Of a stretch of DNA of 64,000 nucleotides, positions 7,923 to 17,600 are shown one piece after another. The notes beneath the pieces were generated by a model. It was not told where the DNA came from and ran no database searches. It saw nothing but the letters and a program-made list of their open reading frames with translations. The translations under genes were made by a program, and so were the position numbers. Origin of the DNA: HGM11368 sp051883455 (GTDB lineage: Bacteria; Bacillota; Clostridia; Christensenellales; UBA3700); assembly GCA_051883455.1 (NCBI GenBank), contig JBJETT010000010.1, forward strand, positions 1 to 64,000, written 5' to 3'. Position 1 is the stretch's first letter; every line of letters begins with the position of its first letter.

Positions 7923-8519
7923 TTACTCTTGCTCTTGCTGTTTTTGGAGAAGATCTCTAATGTCTTTGAGAAGCATCTCGGTGGTTGGGTTGGCGAGCAA
8001 TTCAGCCTCTGCTTTGGCTTTGTCCTCGGCTTCTTTAGCAAGTCTAGCTTCTTCGGCTTGCTTAGCTTTGAGAGCTTGATTTTCTTCGTACACTTCTCTA
8101 AAAGAACGACCTTCGGCTTTAGCTTTAGCTTTGAGAGCTTTGTTCTCGGCTTTGACTTCTTTTTTGCTTTGTTGCTTAGCAAATTCGCCCAATTCCTCAA
8201 GCTTTTTGCGAGAAGAGTTGACTAGTTTGACTACGATAAATATCGACGTTGCAATAATCAAAAAGTCGATGATAGTTTGGATAAAGTTGCCGTACGCCCA
8301 AGTGAGTGTTGCTTCGCCTAATTCGTTGGTTCTGAGTACGATACTGAGCTCTTTGAGCGAGCCTGCTCCCGTAGCCCAAGTGATGAGAGGCATAATGATG
8401 TCGTTGACAAGGCTGGACACGATTTTGTTGAACGCAGTTGCGATAATCATACCGACAGCCATATCGAAAATATTGCCACGGCATACGAAATCTTTGAATT
8501 CTTTGAAAAACTTTTTCAT
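7923..8519 (-). CDS. mscL: Large-conductance mechanosensitive channel with extended C-terminal coil
   Basis: Opens under membrane tension to release solutes during hypo-osmotic shock. The N-terminal about 105 residues are typical MscL: KEFKDFVCRGNIFDMAVGMIIATAFNKIVSSLVNDIIMPLI, then the second helix FLIIATSIFIVVKLVN. At 198 aa it is about 50-60 longer than usual, because the cytoplasmic helix is followed by a long Lys/Glu/Ala-rich coil ending in RDLLQKQQEQE. The start is ATG 8519, with AAGGAG six bases upstream; the in-frame GTG 8525 lies between them and is not used. A sigma-A promoter is at 8548-8575. Being single-copy with its own promoter fits a housekeeping role. Confidence 0.94.
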   Translation of the reverse strand: MKKFFKEFKDFVCRGNIFDMAVGMIIATAFNKIVSSLVNDIIMPLITWATGAGSLKELSIVLRTNELGEATLTWAYGNFIQTIIDFLIIATSIFIVVKLVNSSRKKLEELGEFAKQQSKKEVKAENKALKAKAKAEGRSFREVYEENQALKAKQAEEARLAKEAEDKAKAEAELLANPTTEMLLKDIRDLLQKQQEQE

Positions 8520-8547
8520 AAGCACTCCTTACTCTTTAGTTGGTTAT

Positions 8548-8575
8548 ATTATAGTCGCAATGGTTGTTTTTGCAA
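8548..8575 (-). promoter_or_regulatory. Sigma-A promoter of mscL
   Basis: Minus strand: TTGCAA (8575-8570), 16 bp, TATAAT (8553-8548). The predicted leader is about 25 nt. Confidence 0.7.
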
Positions 8576-8677
8576 AGTGATTTTGCCCAAAAAATGCAAG
8601 AAGTGACGGGTAAATTTTGGAAACAATGGATATAAATGTCGTTAGCGGTAATCGATATGTCGAATTAAAACAATCAA

Positions 8678-8709
8678 AATCCTCACGACACGTCTTTGCC
8701 GTGAGGATT
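8678..8709 (-). terminator. Terminator of the ferredoxin-cupin operon
   Basis: 10-bp stem AATCCTCACG / CGTGAGGATT; on the minus strand it is followed by TTTTGATTGTTTT. Confidence 0.85.
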
Positions 8710-8740
8710 GTCGACTATAGCGTCGAAGAGTATATTTCGG

Positions 8741-9070
8741 TTAGAAAATCACCGTAAGCAACATTTTGAAGTCCTCTTGTGCGTAGACTGAGTGAGATAT
8801 GCGAGAGGTCATAACCAAGGATTGACCTTGCGTGCAAATAAACTCTTCTTCGCCGACGGTAATTTTTGCCGTGCCTTGCAAAACGTTGACCATGGCGTCG
8901 CCCTCCGAGGCGTGAGTGGAAATCTCTTCGCCTTGCGAAAAGGCAAACAAAGTCACGCTGACGGCGTCGTTTTGGCACAGCGTCTTGCTGACGATTTGCC
9001 CTTGTAGCGTGTCGATTTGGTCGGCTAATTGCAATATTTGGCGATGAGGAATGTTTTTGATTACAGCCAT
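8741..9070 (-). CDS. Cupin-domain protein
   Basis: 109-aa single-domain cupin (double-stranded beta-helix). Recognisable elements are the FSQGEEISTHASEGDAMVNVLQGTAKITVG strand region, where a G(X)5HXH-like motif is reduced to a single His, and the second motif region QGQSLVMTSRISHSVYAQEDFKML. With few of the usual metal-binding His it may bind metal weakly or serve as a binding protein. It is 6 bp downstream of the ferredoxin gene in the same operon, with a shared terminator. The pairing suggests a small redox or sensing function, but the substrate is unknown. Confidence 0.85.
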   Translation of the reverse strand: MAVIKNIPHRQILQLADQIDTLQGQIVSKTLCQNDAVSVTLFAFSQGEEISTHASEGDAMVNVLQGTAKITVGEEEFICTQGQSLVMTSRISHSVYAQEDFKMLLTVIF

Positions 9071-9076
9071 TGCTCT

Positions 9077-9262
9077 TTAGATTTGAGATATTGCATTGAC
9101 GGGGCACTCCGCCATAGCTAGCTCGGCACGGTCAAGGGTAGCTCCGATTGGCTCGATATCCAACGCTTGCGCTTTGCCTTCATCTGTCATCTCGAATACT
9201 TCGGGACAAGTGTTGTTGCACGCTCCGCAACCTATGCAATCGTCATTGACGTAATATTTCAT
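9077..9262 (-). CDS. Single-cluster 4Fe-4S ferredoxin
   Basis: 61 aa. The N-terminal cluster motif CIGCGACNNTCPEVF supplies three or four Cys, and the distal ECPVNAI supplies the last ligand, as in Bacillus-type monocluster ferredoxins. It is a cytoplasmic one-electron carrier. One extra Cys sits in the CxxCxxC segment. It is the first gene of a two-gene operon with a cupin. Start ATG 9262 follows an AAGGAG. It could serve as electron donor for MetH reactivation or the flavoenzymes in this region, but nothing in the sequence shows which. Confidence 0.9.
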   Translation of the reverse strand: MKYYVNDDCIGCGACNNTCPEVFEMTDEGKAQALDIEPIGATLDRAELAMAECPVNAISQI

Positions 9263-9423
9263 AAATAATCTCCTTGTTTCTAGTTTGATTTGGTTGTACT
9301 GCTTGTATTATTGCCAAAAAATAAAATTGTAAACACGTATTGATTTTTTTGTATATTTGCATATTGATTTTGAAACGATTTAGGGGTTTAATTGGGACAA
9401 TATTAGTAAGACAGGGGGACTGT

Positions 9424-9735
9424 ATGAGAGAAGGATTTGTTACGCCACCAAAGCACGTAGGCTTTGAGGTAAAGAAATTGTTTGATAAGTCGGCAGAGCT
9501 GATTGACGTGGCTATTGCGTATATTCAACCGACAGGCGGAGGTCCGAGCGAGAAACACACCCATAGCCACGACCATTTGTTTGTCGTCACTCAAGGACGG
9601 GCGAGAATAGAATTGGGAGAAGAAACCGTCGTTTTGCAAAAAGACCAATCGTTGTTGGTAAAAGGAACGATACCTCATTGCGTATGGAACGATTGCGACG
9701 AAACGACGACTATGATAGGTATTACGCTCAAATGA
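9424..9735 (+). CDS. Cupin-domain protein
   Basis: 103-aa cupin with an intact metal-binding motif 1, GGGPSEKHTHSHDHLFVVTQGRARIELG, and motif 2 region KDQSLLVKGTIPHCVWNDCD. I start it at ATG 9424, which follows the Shine-Dalgarno AGGGGGA; the frame is open further upstream but without a better signal. Function unknown. Notable context: its TGA stop (9733-9735) is followed without any stop by the same reading frame of the amidase gene, so read-through would give a cupin-amidase fusion. Confidence 0.85.
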   Translation: MREGFVTPPKHVGFEVKKLFDKSAELIDVAIAYIQPTGGGPSEKHTHSHDHLFVVTQGRARIELGEETVVLQKDQSLLVKGTIPHCVWNDCDETTTMIGITLK

Positions 9736-9774
9736 CGGCGTGACGAAAATAACTCAACGAACATACAATATCGT

Positions 9775-10275
9775 GTGAGAGTGGTTGAGTACGACGCCTT
9801 GTCGGCGGTGCAATACGCAAAAAAGTGGGCTTATAGACGAAATCCCGTATATTACAACTTCGATGGATTGGGCGGAGATTGCACGGCATTTGCATCGCAA
9901 TGCTTGTATGCCGGTAGCGGCGTGATGAATTATACTCCAACCTTTGGTTGGTACTATATCTCTCTGAGAGATAGAGCGCCCGCTTGGAGCGGAGTGCAAT
10001 ACTTTTATAATTTTTTGACGAGTAACCTCAAGGGCGTAGGCAATGCTCAAGGTCCTTTCGGTGTGCAAACTCAGGTGAATTACGTGAGAATTGGCGACTT
10101 TATACAACTAGGCAACGCGCAAGGGAAGTTTTATCATACTTTGATCGTGACGGGATTTCGAGGCGGAGTGCCGTTGGTTGCTTCACATACCATTGACTCG
10201 TTGGATAGACCTCTAAGCAGCTACGACTATCGTATTGCAAGAGCAATCAAGGTGCTTGGTGTGCGGACGTATTAG
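9775..10275 (+). CDS. Amidase_6-type (NlpC/P60-like) putative peptidase, no signal peptide
   Basis: 166 aa with the amidase_6 pattern: YAKKWAYRRNPVYYNFDGLGGDCTAFASQCLYAG (catalytic Cys in GGDC), and later YHTLIVTGFRG (catalytic His). Such domains are usually on spore or cell-wall hydrolases, but here the domain stands alone without an export signal. GTG 9775 is the only standard start; no Shine-Dalgarno precedes it, while TACAAT (9764-9769) ends 5 nt upstream, so it may be leaderless. The frame is continuous with the upstream cupin across one TGA. From 10276 to 10357 nothing is recognisable. Confidence 0.78.
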   Translation: MRVVEYDALSAVQYAKKWAYRRNPVYYNFDGLGGDCTAFASQCLYAGSGVMNYTPTFGWYYISLRDRAPAWSGVQYFYNFLTSNLKGVGNAQGPFGVQTQVNYVRIGDFIQLGNAQGKFYHTLIVTGFRGGVPLVASHTIDSLDRPLSSYDYRIARAIKVLGVRTY

Positions 10276-10357
10276 TTCTGTTGTTGACGACGCACTTGCG
10301 GTATTGGGTGTATATTTCAAATTTTGTGCAAATATTGCTTTTCAGTAATCTTTAAGG

Positions 10358-10386
10358 TTGACAGTATTATAACGATATGTTAGACT
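10358..10386 (+). promoter_or_regulatory. Promoter of the response regulator gene
   Basis: TTGACA (10358-10363), 17 bp, TAGACT (10381-10386). The predicted leader of about 10 nt contains AGGTG ahead of ATG 10404. Confidence 0.6.
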
Positions 10387-10403
10387 TTTGGCGTAGGTGA
10401 TAT

Positions 10404-11078
10404 ATGAAGTTTTTGATAGTTGAGGACAATATAGGTTGGAGCAACAAACTCAAAGAATGTGTGGCTGTGCTGGGCGAGAGCGAATGTGCTTTTGACGGCG
10501 AAGAGGGATTGTATATGGCGGAGAGTAATATATATGATCTCATCATCTTCGATATGATATTGCCAAAGCTCAACGGCTCGGAATTTTTGGTCAAGCTTAG
10601 GCAAAAGAGCGTGTGCCCCGCCATTGCGGTGTCTTCTTTGGATAGCAAGAGCAAGATAGTCGAGGGTTTAAAATTAGGTGCGGACGACTACGTGGTCAAA
10701 CCTTTTGACCAAGAAGAGCTTAGGGCAAGAATAGTTGCCGTCTTGCGAAGATATAATAATAACTTTTCGGATATTTACACCTGCGACGAGGTGGTAATGG
10801 ACTTTAGGAACAAGATGCTCAGCGTGTGCGGAGAGTACGTCAAGTTGTCTGGTAAGTCTTACGATATAGTGGAATTTTTGATACGCAACCGCAATATAAT
10901 AATATCCAAAGAACAACTCTTCAATAGAATTTGGGGCAACGACAGCGATACCATTATGACGGTGACGGAAGTGTATATCAGCAGTCTAAGAAAAAAGCTG
11001 GACAAGTTTGGCGCAAAGAATTATATTAGAACCGTAAAAAATATTGGATATATGTGGTACGACAAGAGGGACAAGTAG
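10404..11078 (+). CDS. Orphan OmpR/PhoB-type response regulator
   Basis: 224 aa. The receiver domain (1-115) has the acidic pair E7-D8, phosphoacceptor D50 in IIFDMILP, Ser77 at the usual Thr/Ser switch position and K99 in YVVKPFD. The winged-helix DNA-binding domain (about 130-222) includes LSGKSYDIVEFLIRNRNIIISKEQL, TVTEVYISSLRKKLDK and IRTVKNIGYMW. No histidine kinase gene lies in the window, so its partner is elsewhere. It is the last gene before a 600-bp gap and the giant surface-protein operon in the same direction, which makes that operon a possible target (inference only). Confidence 0.93.
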   Translation: MKFLIVEDNIGWSNKLKECVAVLGESECAFDGEEGLYMAESNIYDLIIFDMILPKLNGSEFLVKLRQKSVCPAIAVSSLDSKSKIVEGLKLGADDYVVKPFDQEELRARIVAVLRRYNNNFSDIYTCDEVVMDFRNKMLSVCGEYVKLSGKSYDIVEFLIRNRNIIISKEQLFNRIWGNDSDTIMTVTEVYISSLRKKLDKFGAKNYIRTVKNIGYMWYDKRDK

Positions 11079-11221
11079 TCGGCACTGTAATATGGAAAAA
11101 TTTGTAAAAATTAGCTTTGGACAAGACGCACGGCATTAAGATTGAGTTGCCGATATCCGGTATTAATATACTAATATCAATACAATAAATTATACTAATA
11201 TAACAAGATGAATCATTATTT

Positions 11222-11257
11222 AATAAGTACGATACGAATATAGCTATCGTACTTATT
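11222..11257 (+). other. Long inverted repeat downstream of the response regulator
   Basis: A 12- to 13-bp perfect stem (AATAAGTACGATA / TATCGTACTTATT) with a loop of about 10 nt. No clear T-run follows, so it is either a weak terminator or another hairpin. It lies 144 bp beyond the stop at 11078. Confidence 0.6.
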
Positions 11258-11339
11258 TGATTGATAAGGGAAATAGCAACTTAGTTGATAATGATTTATA
11301 TGATAAGTAAAATATGGATAAAACGGTTTTGAAAAACCA

Positions 11340-11455
11340 AGCGGACGTATGAAGCCGAAAGGGCAGTGTGAGGCGACGAACGACGCGTCAGTAGTTGCTT
11401 GCAGAACATTCGCAATAAGTTGGCACCCGCCTAATAAAAAGCGCTAATTAGGCAA
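11340..11455 (+). other. GC-rich island in AT-rich gap: possible structured RNA or tiny ORF
   Basis: In the gap 11079-11673, which is mostly A/T, about 115 bp are markedly GC-richer. They contain the tetraloop hairpin GCC-GAAA-GGC (near 11353), the self-complementary GACGCGTC, an inverted repeat GCCTAAT / ATTAGGC at the end (about 11430-11454), and flanking GCGG / CCGC that could close a stem. The same stretch also holds a 32-codon ORF beginning ATG 11349 (MKPKGQCEATNDASVV...) without a good Shine-Dalgarno. I could not match it to any riboswitch consensus I know. Confidence 0.35.
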
Positions 11456-11604
11456 AAAATCAAAAATTAAAAAAAATTTACATAACTTGCAATATCGACG
11501 CTTTTGTAATAAAAAGTGGTGATTTTGAAAAGAAAACACCAAAAATAAAAAATAAAAGTTATATTTTGAGTTGCTTTTAAAAATTTTTTAGCAAAATTTT
11601 AAGG

Positions 11605-11672
11605 TTGGTTTAAGTTTATCTTTCTAATATATAATAAATAAGAAATCGCACATATCTGCGATTAGGAGGAAG
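11605..11672 (+). promoter_or_regulatory. Promoter and 5' hairpin of the giant surface-protein operon
   Basis: TATAAT (11630-11635) with a weak TTGGTT upstream at 19 bp. Transcription would start near 11642, so the message would begin with the hairpin AATCGCA-catatc-TGCGATT (11644-11663), immediately followed by AGGAGGA and ATG 11674. A 5'-terminal stem next to a strong ribosome site could stabilise this 21-kb message or control access to it (inference). Confidence 0.5.
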
Positions 11673-11673
11673 T

Positions 11674-14600
11674 ATGAGAAATAAGAAATTGATAGCCTTA
11701 CTAGCTTTGCTGATCGTATTGGTTATCGCATGCTCGTTGGTACTCGTCGCTTGTGACCCTAGCGGTGAAGGCGGCGGCACCGGTGAAGGTGGCGGTACCA
11801 GCGAAGGCGGCGGTACCGGTGAAGGTGGCGGTACCGGCGGTGGCACCGGTACGGGCGGTGGCGACATCGGCGGTGGCGATGACGATGGAGATTTGCCACC
11901 ACCACCACCACTACCCGACACGAAACCGAAGCCTGTAAAGAAATCGGCACTCGAAGTGTTGAAGATGATGGTGGGCGGTATCGACAACTCTGCGGAAGAC
12001 GAAAAGCGTCTCTATCTCGAGTTTATCGGTCTAGTGACCTTGACCGAGCAACCCGACAATATGCCTGAAGTTAAGACGGACTACGAGTTGTCGCTCAAGA
12101 CCAATATGTTGGGCGTTTTGGCAGAGGAGAATGCAAGCGTATCTAAAAATGAGTTTGCTTTGGTACTCAAGCAAGTGGATACTAGCACAATCAAGTTCGC
12201 CTTCTACATAATCGAAGAAAAAGCTTACCTACAAGTTGAGGGAAGCTCCGCTTTGATTTATTTGTCAGACTTCAATATGAACTACCTCGCTCAAATAATA
12301 GGTAAAGTTCCGGGACTTCTCGACGGGCTTAATCTTGACGAGCTTTTGGGTAGCTTCGGCGGTGTGGACGGTATCTTGTCGTTGGTACTCGGTATGCTTT
12401 GCGACAACGTTAAGTACGAGCCTGTCACCGAAAACGGAGTAGTGACGACAAAACTATCCGTCGACTTCGTTATCAACAGCTTTATGGACTCTATCAAGGG
12501 CGTGCTTGGCGGTATAGATATCGGAGGACTTCTCGGCATCAACCTTGACATCAAGGCTTTGATTGACGCTATTGCCGCAATGATTCCTAATATGAAAATC
12601 ACCTTGTCGGCAACCCTCGTCGACGGCATATTGGCAGAGGACGACGGAATAAAGCTTGACGTAACCAACAAGGATAGCAACTCTAACTTTGCGCTAAAAA
12701 CGAGATTCGATATAGGCGAAACGGCTCCGGAAATCGACTTGCCTATTATAGAAGAATTTAGAGAATTTAGCTTGACTAACATCGCTTTCGACATCGATTT
12801 GATAGTTGACAGCGGTCTTGAAGAAGCCGGCGCACCTAAGCAGGTTGACGTAGGACAACTTATCAATATGTTTACCGGTCAAGAGACTTTGCCTGTCGGC
12901 ATTATTCTCCTTGACGTTGCTATGGGCTTTAGACTCAGCTTTAAGATAGACCTCGACCTCAACTATGCAGCCGAGGACGCTGACAATAACCTTATAGCTA
13001 TCGAACTCTTCCTTATCGACAGAAATCATAATAAAATAGAGGCTACACCGCAACTCGGACTATATTATCAACAGAGAGCTGCGTACGTCAACCTCGGCAA
13101 TCTATTGCCTAACTATTATCGTAGCAAGAGCGTGAGAATAGATACTAATCTCGACGCTTTGATTAGCAAGCTCGTTACTTTGTTGACGGGTGAAATAGAC
13201 AAAGCACTCGGCACCGACTTCGACCAAGCGATGAACGGTGGCAACGAGCCTGCGCTTGGTCAAAACAAGGTTTACAACAGCTCCAATATGGTGGCTTTGG
13301 CTGTGGACGAAGAGGGTACGGCAACAATCAAACCGGGATACGCTATGTTGTTGGACGCTATCACAGGCCTAATCGGTATACGTGATTATATCAACACCGA
13401 CAACCTTGCCGACGGCGTGCTCAACAAGTACCTCGAAATAACCTTCGGCAACTCTATGTTGCAAGCTTTGGAAGGCTTGGTTGGCACGATACCGTTTAGA
13501 TTGCCAAGCGGTATAAGCGATATCGTATTGCAAATTGGTGACGTGGTAGTGCCTGACGTGAGTGACGTGGAAGCTTATAGAGAATATGCCGAAAAGGGTA
13601 AGATGACCTTCGGCGTACAAGGCGCGGTAAGCATAGGCGGAATTGATTTGTCACTATCTTTGCGCAACTTCAATATCGGTTTCCCTATCGAGGGTCTTGA
13701 CAACTACGTAACCAACGCAATAGGCGACAAAGACGGCTATACCAACTCGGTAGCAGAATTGCTCGACGACGTATTGTCCAACATACATTTGCAATTCGGC
13801 GTCAATATGACCTTCAACAAAGGAACCTACGACTTTATACCTTTGCTCACCAGCTTTGGTTTGACGGGCTTGGAAGGACAACACTTGTTGTGGACGTTCG
13901 ACGACAACTTCGTGCTCGACGGTGCGTTGGCTATCCAAATTGCTTTGGACAAGAACAACCACTACAACAGCTCTATAGTTATAGAATTGAGAACCAACAA
14001 GGCAATCGGAATAGGCTCGGATATTCTCTTCCCAGCCAACTCGGTAATCTTGGGCGTTTACGGCTATGCCAACAGCGTATTCATCGACGTATCCAATATC
14101 AAGATTGCTAAGATTACTTTGCCTAAGCTTAAAGCAGAAATCGACTTTACCGAGATAGTTTACAAATTTATCGGCGACTTCGATTATAGATTGGCATTCG
14201 ACTTGTCCACGCTGTTCGGCTCGACAGGAGAGAGCACTGAAGGCGGTGCGAGCGACCCTGCTCAACAAGCCGAAGAATTGATGTTCGAAGGTGAGGACGG
14301 CGGTACTTTGACTCCTGCGGGACAAATCATCGTAGGCGTCAATGCAGATACCCTTACCGTTAGCACAACGCTTGCGGCAGTGCTTAGCATCTTGTCTAGC
14401 GTAGGACTCAACGTAGACCTCAGCTTTATCAACAGTGCTAGCATCGACCTCATGTTATCTAGACTGCAAGGCGTCAAGCTCGATTTGGCGGCAGAATTGT
14501 TGCCTACCGTAGAGTTGGACGCTGCAGGCAACGTAATAGGCGAGCCTACTTACAACAGCAACTTCAAGATACACTTTGAGACGGGTACTCAAAACAATCC

Positions 14601-17600
14601 TATTAGAATAGGAAATCTTGACGAACTCAAAATCAAACTCTTCGAAAGACAAGAGGAATTCGAGGCTTATGAGGACGACCTCATCACAGCTATCGTCAAC
14701 ACAGTTGGCAAAGCTTCGTTTAAGGCAACCGTAAACCTCAAGACGATGGAAGAAACCTTCAATATTACTAAGATAATCAATAATATACTTGCTTCGAGCG
14801 GCAAGGAATTGACCTTACCAATCAACTTGCATCTCGACGATTGGGATACCGAAGTAATATTGACCGTTGCTTGGAACCTCGATATGCGCAACTTCAAGAA
14901 GACGCAGTTGCAAGTGACCTTCTCTTACCTCGAGAAGACATTGCTCGAAGTAGATATCTTCCAAGGCAATATCGTCCTCGATTTGACGGGACTCGGCTTC
15001 TTCAAACTCGAAATCGTCAACTCTCCATTCGTTAAGGTTATCAACAGCGCTTTGACGGACGTCATCAACCAAATAGGTAACTTTAACCTAACGGATATCA
15101 TCAACGATGCACTCGGCGACCTAACTTTGGGTGGAGCGCTTGGCGGAGCTTTGGCAGGAACGCCTGAAGAGAGCACGCCTGATAGCGGAGCTAAAGAGGC
15201 AGAAGCAGGTGCAGGATTTACCCCTGAAACTATGGACCTTATCGCTAAGATTATCAGTGCGGTATCTGCTCACAACGCCAATATATTCCTCAAGTTTGAC
15301 GCTATGATGATAGACGCTATACTTAGACAATTCATCGGCTTTGGTATTGGTATGAGTATCGGCGTAGGCGGAGAAATCGACTTCGTGGACGGCGTAATCA
15401 ACCTCAATATAGAAGTCGAGAGTATGAGCGTATCGGTTAAGTTCGAGATGCTGATGGGAGAGCCTATCAACCTCAACTTGCCACTTGACGAAATCCCTGA
15501 CTGGGACGCAACTAGCGGAGCAACCTTCGTCAAGACGATGCTTGACGGCTTGGATATCGCGTTTGCTCTCGACTATGCAATCAATAGTGCCGACGCCAAA
15601 GCCAACTACAATACCAACGGCTCGGATTCCGGTGTGGAGGAAGGTAGCAAGTACTACACTCGTCTCATCATACAAAAATTGCAATCTAAGACTACGCTAT
15701 ACAACACGGGCGGTAAGACGGCATCTGCGGGCTCTATTCTCGTAACTTTGGCTTCTATCAACAAATCTAAGTATGAGAATACCGACGAGCTTAATAGCAA
15801 CGTAAATCAACAACCGTTGTTGTATGCGGAACTCAACTACAACACCGGCAACCTAAGAGTAGTGCTTTGCCAAGGCGTGTTGACGCTTGGTTCGGTTCTT
15901 GACTTTGCAAGCTTTATCGACATCAACATCGCGCTTGACCTCGTCAATATGCTGGCACCTACCATTGATAACCTCTTTGCCTCTATCGACCCTGACTACA
16001 ACGGCGGAAGTACGGGCGGAGGCACCGAAGGCGGTGGAACGGGCGGAGGCACCGAAGGCGGCGGCACCGAAGGTGGCGGAACTACAGAACCACCAAAGGA
16101 ACCAAGCAGAATGGACAAAGCCTTTGCCCAACTTGACGTTGTACAATTGCTTGGCGGCGGTATCGACGTATATCTCAGAAATACCGGACTCTTCAACGTC
16201 AATATCACCTTTGACCCATACACCATCAACTGGCTGCTCGACGAGGTGATGGCAAGCGTATTCGGTTGGGATACCATAATAGACCTCGTAGAAATGACGA
16301 GAGACGCAACTACGGGCACGTCTATGTTCGCTACCAATTATCTCAAGTCTGTCAACTGGGATAGAATTGATGCGGAGCATACTTGGATAAGCTTGAAGCA
16401 AATCTTGTTGCCTTTGCTTAAGGACGTAGTCAACGGCGTCGGTTACGGTTGGGCGGCACCTTTGCTTACCAATGCAATCCTCAACGCATTCTACTTCCAA
16501 GTAAGAAGGTTGTTTACAAGGCTGTTGCCATTGCCGGTATTCAACGAGGTGACGGCGGGCGTCAACATAATGGACGGCACGCTTGCCAACTTGTATATAT
16601 TTGGTTACGACTACGACGAGCCGGTATATAAAGCGTTTGACGAAAACGGCAATAAGATAGCCAAGGAGGATCAGAGTGAGATTTACGTATTCAAAGCTTA
16701 CTCCGATGCGGCACCTGGCTCCGACGTTCCTGCTAAGGGTACCTATACACGTAAATACGACCGTAGCACCGACGCTAACGACGACCAAGGCGCAAGTTAT
16801 ACGTATTATTACAACAACAGAAGCAACGGCTATTATCTCGAAATTAGGTTCTTCAACTGTTCGCCATCCGTGGGTACGCCTGACTATAGCGTTGACGGTA
16901 CAACCGAGGGCGTGATGACTTGGGGTAGCATAGACGCTGCGCCTACCTACGACCCATATTGCTATAGCAACGACGTCGAAGGTAAGTCGCTGTTCTTGGC
17001 AGAAAACTTCTCGGGTAAAGAAGTGTCTTACCAAAAGGGCGAACAACTCTATAAGACCACCCCTACCTATGAAGTAACCAAGAAAGACGGCGTTGCCGTA
17101 TCTATGAATATCAACAACCTCGACTTTGGTACTGCGGGCGTGTACGAAATCGTTGCAACGGCAAGTTTCAACGGCGGAGCAGTCGTTAGAACTAAGACTA
17201 TCAACTTGACGATTTACGGTAAGGACGAGATAGCTAGCGTAGGCGAATATAATTTGAATAAAGAATATCAAAATTATATAGATATATACGCGTATAGTGA
17301 AATTCCTAAGTATATCGTTATCACCTACGATACGCCGGACGTACTAGGTAACTATATGAGAAGAATACCTACCGAGTCGATGACCTTCACAAGTTATGCT
17401 CCAACCGTATATACGGCACACGACGTCAACGGTATGGTAACCTTCAAGGACGGAACGACTAAGAGCGTACTCTTCAAGTACATTGATAGTACTATCAACA
17501 ATATCATGGGCGGTATCGAGATTGCTATCGACTTGTACCAATACGACCAAAGCGCGGTAGACCTCAGCGTATATACTCCTGACGTATTGTACTTTACTTA

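Noticed and set aside
11340..11455. Known riboswitch classes (c-di-GMP-I/II, cobalamin, ZTP, THF) in the GC-rich island
   Set aside because: The diagnostic conserved strings of these classes, as far as I remember them, are absent. Kept only as an unassigned structured candidate.
11753..11950. Short Ala/Val-rich and His/Arg-rich ORFs in the Gly linker region
   Set aside because: They are alternative-frame readings of the GGC/GGT-rich linker codons of the giant lipoprotein.
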